27,460 nucleotides of DNA from positions 1-27,460 of the IMG/VR virus record IMGVR_UViG_3300025313_000105. One strand, given 5' to 3'. Made by a program: the position numbers and the translations under genes. This document shows, piece after piece, positions 20,408 through 27,460 of the stretch. The stretch comes from a virus. The first letter of the stretch is position 1, and each line of letters opens with the position of its first letter. A model generated the notes under the pieces. That model saw nothing but the letters and a program-made list of their open reading frames with translations. It did not search any database and was not told the origin of the DNA.

Positions 20408-20914
20408 ATGGAAGGCCTCGGCCGTCTCTTCGACATCTCCACCTGCTTCACCCCGGTGGACACACAGACCGGCACGAACACCGGGAAGCGCGTCTCCCTC
20501 CGTAACGCGGGCGGCGTCACCATCGTCTTCTACAAGGGCGCAGGCACCGCCAACGATGACCCGGTCATCACCCTGAACGAGCACACCGCAAGCTCGGGCG
20601 GCACATCCCAGGTTCTGGCGGAGCTCACCAAGCACTACCGGAAGCAGGAAACCACCCTCGACGGCGACGAGACGTGGACTGCGGTCACTCAGGCCGCCGG
20701 GTCCACGATCACACTGAACGCCACTTCCGCCGAAAGCGAGGGCATCTACGTCATCGAGCTGGAATCCACTCAGCTGTCCGACACGTTCGACTACATCTCG
20801 GTCGATGTGGCTGACACCGGTTCGGCGGGTGCGCAACTCGGCTGCGCTCTATACATCCTGCGTGACCTCGCCGTGGGCCGTACGCCCGCCAACCTCGTCG
20901 CCCCCCTGAGCTGA
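20408..20914 (+). CDS. probable virion (head decoration) protein
   Basis: A 168-residue protein starting at ATG 20408 after GGAGGGCACC. It is beta-rich and Gly/Thr-rich (VSLRNAGGVTIVFYKGAG, then GIYVIELESTQLSDTFDYISVD, then YILRDLAVGR). This looks like a beta-sandwich of the kind used for capsid surface or head-vertex proteins. The position right after the capsid gene supports a head role. There are no enzymatic motifs. The family is common in Streptomyces phages, but I cannot name its exact role. Confidence 0.65.
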   Translation: MEGLGRLFDISTCFTPVDTQTGTNTGKRVSLRNAGGVTIVFYKGAGTANDDPVITLNEHTASSGGTSQVLAELTKHYRKQETTLDGDETWTAVTQAAGSTITLNATSAESEGIYVIELESTQLSDTFDYISVDVADTGSAGAQLGCALYILRDLAVGRTPANLVAPLS

Positions 20915-20933
20915 GAGAGGACCACACCCAGCC

Positions 20934-21872
20934 ATGGCTTCCACTCAGTCCAGTTTCAGCACCCTGTTCTCCCGCCACACACCGGGCGGGATCTACACGT
21001 TCGCCGGGATCGACCAGGCGCCCGGCGACGTGTGGTTCGTCGACGGTGCGACCGGCAGCGACGCGGCCGGATACGGGGTGTCCCCCGACGCCCCGTTCGA
21101 CACCCTCGCCTACGCCTTCAGCAGCGACTCCGTCACCTCGGGCGACGTCGTGTACCTGATGCCCGGCCACACCGAGTCCATCGGCGGCGCCGCAGCCATC
21201 GCCATGGATATCGCCGGTGTGCGCGTCGTCGGCCTCGGCAAGGGTTCCGCACGCGCCACCTTCACATGGACCGCAGCCGCCGGAACATGGACGATCGCCG
21301 GAGCGAACTGCACCGTCGAGAACGTCCTGTGCACCACGTCGGGCACGATCGACGTGACCGCCGGGATCCTCGTCACCGGCGCCGATGTGACGGTCCTCGA
21401 CATGGAGGCCCGCGACAATGCCGCCACCTCCCAGTTCGTGGACTTCCTCGGCTTCGGTACTGGCGCGGCACGCGGCACCGTGAAGCGGTTCAAGTTCCTC
21501 GGCAGCGGGACCGGCGATGCCAACGCGTCGGCATGCCAGGTCACCGCGGCTGTGGACGGGTTCCGGGTGGAGGATTTCTGGGCGATCGGCCTGTTCGCCG
21601 CTGCCGGGCTGGAGACGACTGCGGCGAACACCAACATGCTCGCCAAGGGCGTCTACGTGGAGCAGCAGCACGCCACCACCGACGCGGGCATCACTCTGCA
21701 CGCATCGACGACGGGCCTGCTCATCGACTGCGTCGTCAAGTCCGCGACCAACGACGCGAACGGCTTCAACAACGCGATGGTCGGTGCGGGTGCGGCCTGG
21801 TTCAACCCGCTGGTGTGCAACCTGGCCGGTGAGCGTGGCGGGGCTCCGCTGACCGCGTCGGCGGCAGCCTGA
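20934..21872 (+). CDS. virion protein with parallel beta-helix repeats
   Basis: A 312-residue protein. The N-terminus has WFVDGATGSDAAGYGVSPDAPFDTL, a G-S-D-x-x-G-x-G-x-x-P-x-x-P-F-x-T-L segment typical of the entry to right-handed beta-helices. Short Val/Gly/Ala strands then repeat (GVRVVGLGKGS, TIAGANCTVENV, GADVTVLDMEARDN, TTGLLIDCVVKSATND). Such folds occur in phage surface and depolymerase-like proteins, but the sequence shows no clear catalytic residues. It is probably a decoration or head-surface protein. It follows the preceding gene by 19 bases with GAGAGGACC. Confidence 0.65.
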   Translation: MASTQSSFSTLFSRHTPGGIYTFAGIDQAPGDVWFVDGATGSDAAGYGVSPDAPFDTLAYAFSSDSVTSGDVVYLMPGHTESIGGAAAIAMDIAGVRVVGLGKGSARATFTWTAAAGTWTIAGANCTVENVLCTTSGTIDVTAGILVTGADVTVLDMEARDNAATSQFVDFLGFGTGAARGTVKRFKFLGSGTGDANASACQVTAAVDGFRVEDFWAIGLFAAAGLETTAANTNMLAKGVYVEQQHATTDAGITLHASTTGLLIDCVVKSATNDANGFNNAMVGAGAAWFNPLVCNLAGERGGAPLTASAAA

Positions 21873-21873
21873 C

Positions 21874-22302
21874 ATGGCGGGGTCGGTGACGCTGACGTCG
21901 TCCGCGGTGGCGGGCGGGGCGGGGGTACGCAAGTACAGCCTCGACTGGACATCGGACGCGTCCGGCGACGTGTCCGGGAATTCGGTGACCCTGCCCCCGG
22001 GGACGATCATCGCCGTCACCTTCACCCCGGACTCCGGCGGCACGCAGCCGACCGACCTGTACGACGTGACGATGACCTGCGATGTGCATGGGGTCAACAT
22101 CTTGGACAACGGTGCGGGCACGAGCATCGGCGCGAACCTGTCCAACGTCACGGGCACACACAAGGTGCCGTTCATTCAGGGCGCCACGGAGACGTTCGTG
22201 AGGCAGTGGGCTCACGGTGGCGGCTACACCCTCGTGGTGGCTGCCGCCGGTAACGCCAAGGGCGGCGTCGTGGACGTCTACATCGCGCCGGGGGTGCTCT
22301 GA
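21874..22302 (+). CDS. small beta-rich virion protein
   Basis: A 142-residue protein. ATG 21874 comes one base after the previous stop (TGACATG). The protein is a likely beta-sandwich: RKYSLDWTSDASGDVSGNSV, IAVTFTPDSGGTQPTDLYDV, GVNILDNGAGTSIGANLS, and a hydrophobic C-terminal strand (GVVDVYIAPGVL). Proteins of this type follow the capsid in many siphoviruses and are structural by position. There is no catalytic motif. Confidence 0.65.
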   Translation: MAGSVTLTSSAVAGGAGVRKYSLDWTSDASGDVSGNSVTLPPGTIIAVTFTPDSGGTQPTDLYDVTMTCDVHGVNILDNGAGTSIGANLSNVTGTHKVPFIQGATETFVRQWAHGGGYTLVVAAAGNAKGGVVDVYIAPGVL

Positions 22303-22303
22303 C

Positions 22304-22996
22304 ATGTCGCTGGAGATCTGCGCATCGTGCTCGACCCGGTATGCGGTCGGCCTCACGGCGTGCCCGAACTGCCGGTCTGTGGAGCGTGCGGACGGGCCTG
22401 CGGTCGAGGTGCCGCTGTGGGCGGACACCGCGTGTCCCAATACGGCGTGTCCGGCGGCCGGCGTGCAGCGGCGGGTGATGTTGCCGCGGCCTGCGGTGGG
22501 GGTGGTGGAGCTTCCGGCGTTGCTGTGTGCGCGGTGTGGGTGGGCGCTGCCGCTGGTGTGGCCGGGCCCCGACGTGGAGAGCGATGGAGATTCGATGAGC
22601 CCGAAGATCACCCGCCATGGCGGGCCGAGCAACAAGCGCGACCCCGAGAGCGCCGCTGCCGCCGAGCCAACGTCCACGCCCGCGGCGGCAGCGGACCAAC
22701 CCGAACCCGCGTCGCCCGCAGACGCCATGTCGGAGGCGGGCGTTGAGGTCAGTGCAGGGCCGGCCGGCGGCCTGCCCGATCCGGAGGGAGGCGAGTCGCC
22801 ATCGCCTGGGAACAGCTCCTCGACATCCACCGAGAAGCCATCGGATACGCCCGAGCCGAGCAAGCCAGCGCCCCGCAAGCAGACGCTGGCGGCGAGCCGC
22901 TCGACTCGGGCCCGGACGGAGAACTCTTCAGCAAGTTCTCCGGCTACCAGTGGCCCCGAGACGGACGCCCCTACTGACGACGAGGGCGAGGTGTAG
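22304..22996 (+). CDS. zinc-ribbon protein with Ser/Thr/Pro-rich tail
   Basis: A 230-residue protein starting at ATG 22304, one base after the previous stop. Residues 6-23 hold C6-x2-C9 and C20-x2-C23. A second pair of motifs follows (C44 and C49, then C75-x2-C78). Residues 98-106 (MSPKITRHG) look like a second gene start with GATGGAG upstream, so an internal product from ATG 22595 is possible. The last 65 residues are Ser/Thr/Pro-rich (SPGNSSSTSTEKPSD) and are encoded on top of another coherent frame. Codons end mostly in G before about 22590 and change after it. Role unknown, probably head-associated by position. Confidence 0.68.
   Translation: MSLEICASCSTRYAVGLTACPNCRSVERADGPAVEVPLWADTACPNTACPAAGVQRRVMLPRPAVGVVELPALLCARCGWALPLVWPGPDVESDGDSMSPKITRHGGPSNKRDPESAAAAEPTSTPAAAADQPEPASPADAMSEAGVEVSAGPAGGLPDPEGGESPSPGNSSSTSTEKPSDTPEPSKPAPRKQTLAASRSTRARTENSSASSPATSGPETDAPTDDEGEV
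22801..22977 (+). CDS. overlapping 58-aa frame, degraded zinc-motif protein, ATC start
   Basis: In the frame one base behind the previous gene's frame, an open reading frame from ATC 22801 to TGA 22975-22977 gives AWEQLLDIHREAIGYARAEQ, then GEPLDSGPDGELF and a WPRDGRPY end. I recall this layout from small Streptomyces phage proteins whose usual form has C-P-N-D-G-E-P-L and L-F-C cysteines. Here both cysteine positions are replaced. No ATG, GTG or TTG is available, yet GGAGGGAGG (22783-22791) sits 9 bases before the ATC. Either a rare start is used or the gene has lost its start and metal site. Confidence 0.5.
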   Translation: MAWEQLLDIHREAIGYARAEQASAPQADAGGEPLDSGPDGELFSKFSGYQWPRDGRPY

Positions 22997-22999
22997 CCG

Positions 23000-23224
23000 A
23001 TGCAGCCGAGCGTGGGCCGCATCGTCCACTACGTCAGCTACGGCACGCCGGGCGGCGAGTACGCCCGCGAGTGCCGCGCCGCGATCGTCACCGAGGTTAT
23101 CAACCCCGACCTCGTCGGACTCGCCGTCCTGAACCCCACCGGGATGTTCTTCAACAGGGAGATCACGCACGACGAGAGCGGGACCGTCGGCGGCACGTGG
23201 CACTGGCCCGAGCGCACCGCCTAA
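23000..23224 (+). CDS. conserved small phage protein (74 aa)
   Basis: ATG 23000 follows GAGGTG, 3 bases after the previous stop. The sequence is a small beta-barrel-like fold: VGRIVHYVSYGTPGGEY, CRAAIVTEVINPDLVGLAVL, NPTGMFFNREI, and GGTWHWPERTA at the end. Proteins with this pattern are common in Streptomyces phages and prophages near head and connector genes. Function unknown. Confidence 0.78.
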   Translation: MQPSVGRIVHYVSYGTPGGEYARECRAAIVTEVINPDLVGLAVLNPTGMFFNREITHDESGTVGGTWHWPERTA

Positions 23225-23262
23225 CCCACCACGCCACAACGCCGAGGAAGGAGGTACGGCAG

Positions 23263-24096
23263 ATGACCGCAACCGGCTACGTCTCCACGACCGGCGACAC
23301 CCGCAAAGTGGATGTCGCAGGCGACACCATGACCGGCGAACTCGTCCTGCCCGACTCCTCCCCCGACACGACACTCGCCGCAGGCTCAAAGGGCTACATC
23401 GACACACAGGTCGCAACACGGGCAGCAGCAGCCACCCAAGTCATCGCCGGAACCGGACTCACCGGCGGCGGCACCCTCGCCGCCGACCGAACCCTCACCG
23501 TCTCGTTCGGCACAACCAGCACGACCGTCTGCGTCGGCAACGACAGCCGCCTCTCGGACACCCGTACCCCGACCTCGCACGCCGCCTCGCACGCCGCGGC
23601 CGGAGCGGATGCGGTGACGCTGACACAGGCGCAGATCACCGGCCTGACTGCGGCGCTGGCCGCACTGGCGCCGCTGGTAGGGGCGACGTTCACGGGTGCG
23701 GTCGTCGTCGACGATGCGAACTTCTCGGTGCTGGGCACGGACAAGGGCTACCGCTTCCGACCCCTCGGTTCACGCCTGGACTGCGAGGCCACCGGCTCGG
23801 ACTGGATCTTCTCCGTGTTCTCCGGCACCGCGTTCGACGGCACGCAGCGCACCTACCTGCGTCTCGAATCCGGCGTCACCCTGGCGCACGCCTGCGGCAC
23901 GTGGATCTTCGCCGATACTGCGGACTCAGGAGCCGTGCACACCCTCGACGGGACCGGGAACAAGCTCGGCTTCCACGGCGCGACGAGCGTCGCTCAGCAG
24001 ACCGTCACCGGCTCCCGCGGCGGGAACGCGGCACTCGCCGACCTGCTCACCAAGCTCGCCACGCTCGGGCTGATCGTCGACGGGAGCAGCGCGTAA
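23263..24096 (+). CDS. head-fibre-like structural protein
   Basis: A 277-residue protein. ATG 23263 follows GGAAGGAGG. The N-terminal part has V-A-G-D-T-M-T-G-E-L and a GTGLTGGGTLAADRTLTVSF segment, both common in phage fibre proteins. A DSRLSDTRTPTSHAASHAAAG segment follows (about 93-113), also typical of fibres. Residues about 225-277 (NKLGFHGATSVAQQTV, GSRGGNAALADLLTKLATLGLIVD) match the trimerising C-terminus of head-fibre-like proteins. It probably projects from the head or connector. Its stop overlaps the next start (TAATG). Confidence 0.75.
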   Translation: MTATGYVSTTGDTRKVDVAGDTMTGELVLPDSSPDTTLAAGSKGYIDTQVATRAAAATQVIAGTGLTGGGTLAADRTLTVSFGTTSTTVCVGNDSRLSDTRTPTSHAASHAAAGADAVTLTQAQITGLTAALAALAPLVGATFTGAVVVDDANFSVLGTDKGYRFRPLGSRLDCEATGSDWIFSVFSGTAFDGTQRTYLRLESGVTLAHACGTWIFADTADSGAVHTLDGTGNKLGFHGATSVAQQTVTGSRGGNAALADLLTKLATLGLIVDGSSA

Positions 24097-25475
24097 TGAC
24101 CGATGTCATCGCAGGCCAGTCCGTCACGCTGCTCGGGCAGTTCTACGACTTCGAGGGCGGCAGTCTCACCGACCTGGATGCCACCCCGTCGATCGCCGTC
24201 ACCAGCATCGCCACCGGTTCGACCGCCCTCGCCTCGACCACATCCGGGGTGACGCATCCCGCGACGGGCTCGTACGGCTACGCCTGGACGCCTTCCTCGT
24301 CGCTCACCCCCGGCAGCTACCTCGCCACCTGGTCCGGGCTGAAGAGCGCGGCTGCGGTCACCGCGACCGAGACTGTCACCGTCTACGCACCCGCCTCCGC
24401 CGAACAGACCAACACCAGCCCGGACGGCGTCTGGTACGCCACCCGCGAAGAGGTGAAAGCGGAGCTGGACGTGAAGGAGACGGCCCGCTCCAACACACGC
24501 ATCGACCGCACCCTCGAAGACGCCTCCCGCCGCATCGAAGGCCTCTGTCACCGCAGGTTCTTCCCCGCACAGGCCACCCGCTACTTCGACTGGCCATCCC
24601 CCTCCAGCAGCACCTCATGGATCCTGCGCCTCAACCGCCAGGAACTCGTCTCCGTCGCCACACTCGCATCCGGCGGCACGACGATCACCTCCAGCCAGTA
24701 CAACTTGGAACCCGTCAACGACGGGCCCCCCTTCAACCGCGTCGAGATCGACCTCGGCGAGGACGCCAGCTTCGGCGGCGGCGACACCCACCAGCGCGAC
24801 GTACAGATCGCCGGACTGTGGGGCTACCGCAACACCGAGACCACGGCCGGCGCTCTCGCCGAAGCCCTCGACGCCAGCGAGACCAGCGTCGACGTCACCG
24901 GCGCGACATCCGCTGCCGCCGGTGTCGGGTCGATCCTGCGCATCGACTCCGAACGGGTCATTGTCACCGACCGACAGCAGCTCAGCACCGGGCAGACCCT
25001 CGGCGGCAGCATCACCAACCAGAACAACATCGTCACCGTCGCCGTGCAGACAGGCACCGCGTTCACGGCCGGCGAGTCGATCCTCATCGACTCCGAGCGC
25101 ATGCTCATCGAGGACATCGCCGGGAACAACCTCACGGTGCGCCGGGCGTGGGACGGCTCGACGATCGCCGCCCATACGGTCGGCGTGACCATCTACGCGC
25201 CGCGCACCCTCACCGTCACCCGCGGCGCGCTCGGCACCACAGCTGACACGCACGGCGATGCGAGCACCGTCTACCTGTGGCGGCCACCCGGACCGATCCG
25301 TCAACTGTGCATCGCCGAAGCCCTCACCGACCTGCTGCAAGGCCGCTCCGGGTACGCCCGCACGTCGGGCTCCGGAGACTCCGAGCGGGAGTCGTCGGGG
25401 CGCGGACTGAAGGACCTGCGGGACCGCATCTACAGCAGCGAGCTGGGCCGCAAGGGCCGGACGAGGAGCATCTGA
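24096..25475 (+). CDS. head-tail connector (adaptor) with N-terminal Ig-like domain
   Basis: A 459-residue protein starting at ATG 24096 in a TAATG overlap. Residues about 5-100 form an Ig-like beta-sandwich (VTLLGQFYDFEGGSL, GSYGYAWTPSSSLTPGSYLATW). From about 110 the sequence follows the HK97 gp6-like adaptor pattern: YATREEVKAELDVKETARSNTRIDR, EDASRRIEGLCHRRFFP, then a beta-rich insertion (about 160-405). It ends with the adaptor helix (PIRQLCIAEALTDLLQGRSGYA, then GLKDLRDRIYSSELGRKGR). The adaptor binds under the portal. The extra beta domains make it much longer than a typical adaptor of about 110 residues. Confidence 0.78.
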   Translation: MTDVIAGQSVTLLGQFYDFEGGSLTDLDATPSIAVTSIATGSTALASTTSGVTHPATGSYGYAWTPSSSLTPGSYLATWSGLKSAAAVTATETVTVYAPASAEQTNTSPDGVWYATREEVKAELDVKETARSNTRIDRTLEDASRRIEGLCHRRFFPAQATRYFDWPSPSSSTSWILRLNRQELVSVATLASGGTTITSSQYNLEPVNDGPPFNRVEIDLGEDASFGGGDTHQRDVQIAGLWGYRNTETTAGALAEALDASETSVDVTGATSAAAGVGSILRIDSERVIVTDRQQLSTGQTLGGSITNQNNIVTVAVQTGTAFTAGESILIDSERMLIEDIAGNNLTVRRAWDGSTIAAHTVGVTIYAPRTLTVTRGALGTTADTHGDASTVYLWRPPGPIRQLCIAEALTDLLQGRSGYARTSGSGDSERESSGRGLKDLRDRIYSSELGRKGRTRSI

Positions 25476-25849
25476 TGCGCCTTGATGTGTCCACCGACGT
25501 CCGCGGCCCCATGTCCGACGGCCGTGCCGTACGCGTCCTCAACTCGTACGTGGACCACCTGGAGCGCCAACTCGCCGACACCGGCCGCGGCATCCTCCTC
25601 GACGAACTCGACCGCGTCCTCAAAACGCAAACCCCGTACTACACGACCCGCATCGAAGTCGTCGACGGCACCAAGATCTGGGACAACCGCGTCATCTACG
25701 GGCCATGGCTGGCGGGCATCGGGTCCCGGAACTATCCGGTGACGAAGTTCAAGGGCTACGACCACTGGATCACCACGCGCGCCCAGCTCAACGCCCGCAA
25801 GCAGGGCATCGGCGAACGGCTCCTGCGCCGCTACACGGGCAGGATGTGA
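25475..25849 (+). CDS. head-tail connector/neck protein
   Basis: A 124-residue protein. ATG 25475 overlaps the previous stop (TGATG) with ACGAGGAGC upstream. It has a helical N-terminus (VLNSYVDHLERQLADTGRGILLDELDRVL), a beta turn (TPYYTTRIEVVDG, then VIYGPWLAGIGSRNYP), and a basic helical end (RAQLNARKQGIGERLLRRYT). Its place between adaptor and tail terminator suggests a stopper or neck component (inference). The aromatic WLAGIGSRN motif recurs in such proteins of actinophages. Confidence 0.7.
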   Translation: MRLDVSTDVRGPMSDGRAVRVLNSYVDHLERQLADTGRGILLDELDRVLKTQTPYYTTRIEVVDGTKIWDNRVIYGPWLAGIGSRNYPVTKFKGYDHWITTRAQLNARKQGIGERLLRRYTGRM

Positions 25850-25855
25850 TGCGCC

Positions 25856-26317
25856 GTGGCTGACCTCGACCTCGCCGCCTACCGCAGCGCAGCCATGTCG
25901 CATGCCCAAGGGCTCGGCATGTTCGAGCAAGTGCTGGGACACGAGCCCGTCTCGGCTCCCGGTTCCGGCCTGATCTACGCCCTGTGGGTATCGGACCTCG
26001 TAGCGGTCCCGGCGCGGTCCGGCCTGAACGTGGTGTCGGTCCGCCTGGAACTGACCGGGCGGGTGTTCATGCCCGCCGACAGTCAGCCCGAAGACGACGT
26101 CGACACGGCGGTCACAGGCGCGGTGAACGGGCTGATGCGCGAGTACTGCGGCGACTTCACCCTCGGCGGGACCGTCGCAAACGTCGATCTCCTCGGCGCA
26201 CACGGCGCCCCGCTGCGGGCGAAGTTCGGATACGCCCGATTCGACTCGACAACGTACCGGGTGGCCACGCTCACTATCGGGCTGATCATCAACGACGCGT
26301 GGACGGAGGCCCCGTAG
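25856..26317 (+). CDS. tail terminator protein
   Basis: A 153-residue protein starting at GTG 25856. It has the layout of actinophage tail terminators: a SHAQGLGMFEQVLGHEPVSAPG start, ALWVSDLVAVPARSGLNVVSVRLELTGRVFM, a helix (DTAVTGAVNGLMREY), then GDFTLGGTVANVDLLGAHGA and a C-terminal strand pair ending LIINDAWTEAP. It caps the tail tube and joins it to the head connector. Its stop overlaps the next GTG start (TAGTG), placing it directly before the tube gene as expected. Confidence 0.78.
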   Translation: MADLDLAAYRSAAMSHAQGLGMFEQVLGHEPVSAPGSGLIYALWVSDLVAVPARSGLNVVSVRLELTGRVFMPADSQPEDDVDTAVTGAVNGLMREYCGDFTLGGTVANVDLLGAHGAPLRAKFGYARFDSTTYRVATLTIGLIINDAWTEAP

Positions 26318-27060
26318 TGGCAAAGACCTCGGGACTTGGTGACAATTTTTACCTGCACGGCTACGACGTCAGCGGCGACATCGGGTCCATCAGCACCTCC
26401 GGCGGCCCGGCCCTCCTCGACGTCACCGGCATCGACAAGTCCGCCTATGAGCGCATCGGTGGACCGCGTACCGGCGGTATGTCCTGGTCGGCGTTTTTCA
26501 ATCCGGCCACCAACCAGGCGCACCTCCGGCTGTCGACGCTGCCCCGGACCGACGTACACGCCGCCTACTTCCGGGGCACCACGTTGGGCAATCCCGCCGC
26601 CTGCATGGTCTCCAAGCAGATCAACTACGACGGCACGCGCGGCGCGGACGGCTCATTCACCTTCGCCGTCGAGGCCCAGTCCAACGGGTTCGGTCTGGAG
26701 TGGGGCAGGTCGCTGACGGCCGGCGTGCGCACGGATACGGCGGCGACGAACGGGACGGGCATCGACACCGCGGCGTCCGCCTCGTTCGGGGCGCAGGCCT
26801 ACTTGCAGGCGCACGCGTTCACGGGCACGGACGTGACGGTGAAGGTCCAGGACTCGGCGGACAACGTCACGTTCGCGGACGTCACCGGGCTCAGCTTCAC
26901 GCAGCTCACGGCGGGGCGGACGGCGGAGCGGCTGGCCACCTCGAACACGGCGACGATCCGGCGCTACCTGCGGGCGGTGACGGTGACGACGGGCGGTTTC
27001 ACGTCGCTCGCGTTCTCCGTGGTGATCGTGAAGAACGAGATTGCGAGCCAGGTGTTCTGA
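26317..27060 (+). CDS. major tail tube protein
   Basis: A 247-residue protein starting at GTG 26317 and coupled to the tail terminator. The N-terminal domain (GDNFYLHGYDVSGDIGSIST, then LLDVTGIDKSAYERIGGPRTG, then FFNPATNQAH) has the form of tube proteins. The C-terminal half is beta-rich, with ASFGAQAYLQAHAFTGTDVTV and DSADNVTFADVTGLSF, suggesting an added Ig-like or discoidin-like surface domain. It stacks to form the tail tube. The stop overlaps the following ATG (TGATG). Confidence 0.8.
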   Translation: MAKTSGLGDNFYLHGYDVSGDIGSISTSGGPALLDVTGIDKSAYERIGGPRTGGMSWSAFFNPATNQAHLRLSTLPRTDVHAAYFRGTTLGNPAACMVSKQINYDGTRGADGSFTFAVEAQSNGFGLEWGRSLTAGVRTDTAATNGTGIDTAASASFGAQAYLQAHAFTGTDVTVKVQDSADNVTFADVTGLSFTQLTAGRTAERLATSNTATIRRYLRAVTVTTGGFTSLAFSVVIVKNEIASQVF

Positions 27061-27460
27061 TGACGATGCAGATCAATAGGCCGATCCCGCGCCTTCCCGC
27101 TTCGGCGCGGAAGACGTTCTCGATCCTCATGCCGACCGAGTCGCACTGGCGGAAGGCCACCTGCGCCGAAGTGGACTGCCCCCGCTATCTGAAGGGGTGG
27201 AAGGCGCAGGTCGAGGTGATGACTCCGCAGCAGATCGGCTCCATCAAGCGCGGCGGGTGGCGGTACCGGGAGTTGTCTGTGGCGCCGGGCGAGACGTGGT
27301 GGCTGTTCGAGGCTGGGCAGACCTGTTTCCAGGCTCCGGATCACCGGATTCAGCTGGGCAAGCCGGAGTTGTTTGTGGTGCGGGACGGGGACTGGCGGGG
27401 CAATCCGCGCAGGACTCCGGTGCTGCGGCACAAGCGGCCGGAGTTGTGGGAAACAGGTCT
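27060..27460 (+). CDS. tail-region protein, truncated by the window end
   Basis: The frame is open from ATG 27060 to the end of the window (133 residues and part of a codon). It begins MTMQINRPIPRLPASARKTF, followed by two C-rich positions (ATCAEVDCPRYL), a basic strand (SIKRGGWRYRELSVAPGE), and a WWLFEAGQTCFQAPDHRI segment. The next frame positions continue past the edge. Proteins with this start commonly follow the tube gene in actinophages, where their role is unknown. An antisense frame here is a shadow. Confidence 0.7.
   Translation, partial: MTMQINRPIPRLPASARKTFSILMPTESHWRKATCAEVDCPRYLKGWKAQVEVMTPQQIGSIKRGGWRYRELSVAPGETWWLFEAGQTCFQAPDHRIQLGKPELFVVRDGDWRGNPRRTPVLRHKRPELWETG

Noticed and set aside
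20751-23022. Long leftward frames (474 and 406 residues) opposite virion genes
   Set aside because: They are low-information antisense shadows of genes with clear starts, coupling and folds on the other strand.
1-27460. tRNA genes, CRISPR arrays, integrase and attachment sites
   Set aside because: No cloverleaf with a conserved T-loop, no regularly spaced repeat-spacer array and no recombinase motif was seen by eye. A covariance-model or repeat search could still find weak cases.

Overview
The window is high-GC double-stranded DNA with the gene set of a long-tailed (siphovirus-type) bacteriophage or prophage of an actinomycete, most likely Streptomyces. The pointers are strong G/C third-position codon use, frequent GTG starts, dense ATGA/GTGA stop-start coupling, and recognisable actinophage families: a CKLHGG-type small terminase, a DUF6221-like protein and a head-fibre-like protein. 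The packaging, head, connector and tail-tube genes follow the HK97-like order. No integrase, attachment site, lysis gene or replication gene is visible, so lytic phage and prophage cannot be told apart.

Layout. 1-1473: the end of a truncated gene, a small membrane-anchored protein, a strong terminator, then a leftward operon (helix-turn-helix protein, 106-aa protein, 35-aa Cys-rich microprotein). 1474-1595: a divergent promoter region with two tandem inverted-repeat operators. 1596-5135: rightward small genes (WYL-domain protein, two tandem paralogues, a 156-aa protein), interrupted by a tnpB-only IS605-like element (about 2982-4352) and followed by two more small genes bracketed by terminator hairpins. 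5276-9764: small terminase, large terminase, two-helix membrane protein, and a portal fused to a MuF-like C-terminus. 9796-15685: a leftward operon of twelve accessory genes, mostly small, often Cys-rich, and nearly all overlapping. 15882-16706: an endonuclease VII family nuclease with three tandem 33-residue zinc modules. 16703-17224: a leftward winged-helix/coiled-coil protein. 17225-17494: an AT-rich regulatory island. 17495-27460: ClpP-like head protease with an extra C-terminal domain, HK97 major capsid, three virion surface proteins, a zinc-ribbon protein with an out-of-frame overlapping gene, a head-fibre-like protein, connectors, tail terminator, major tail protein and a truncated tail gene.

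How they work together: the terminases and portal package DNA into a shell built from the capsid protein and matured by the ClpP-like protease. The connector genes and tail terminator join this head to a tube built from the major tail protein. The endonuclease VII family nuclease, placed next to the packaging genes, probably helps cut or debranch DNA during packaging. The leftward operons and the operator-flanked WYL/HTH pair look like regulatory and accessory functions.

The most unusual features are: (i) the accessory operon lying backwards between portal and head genes, whose gene junctions share a near-identical 20-bp Shine-Dalgarno/stop-start cassette that also occurs 10 kb away; (ii) a 662-aa protein in it that carries the same junction signal internally; (iii) the three-module zinc nuclease; (iv) the portal-MuF fusion; and (v) an overlapping reading frame at 22.8 kb with an apparent ATC start.
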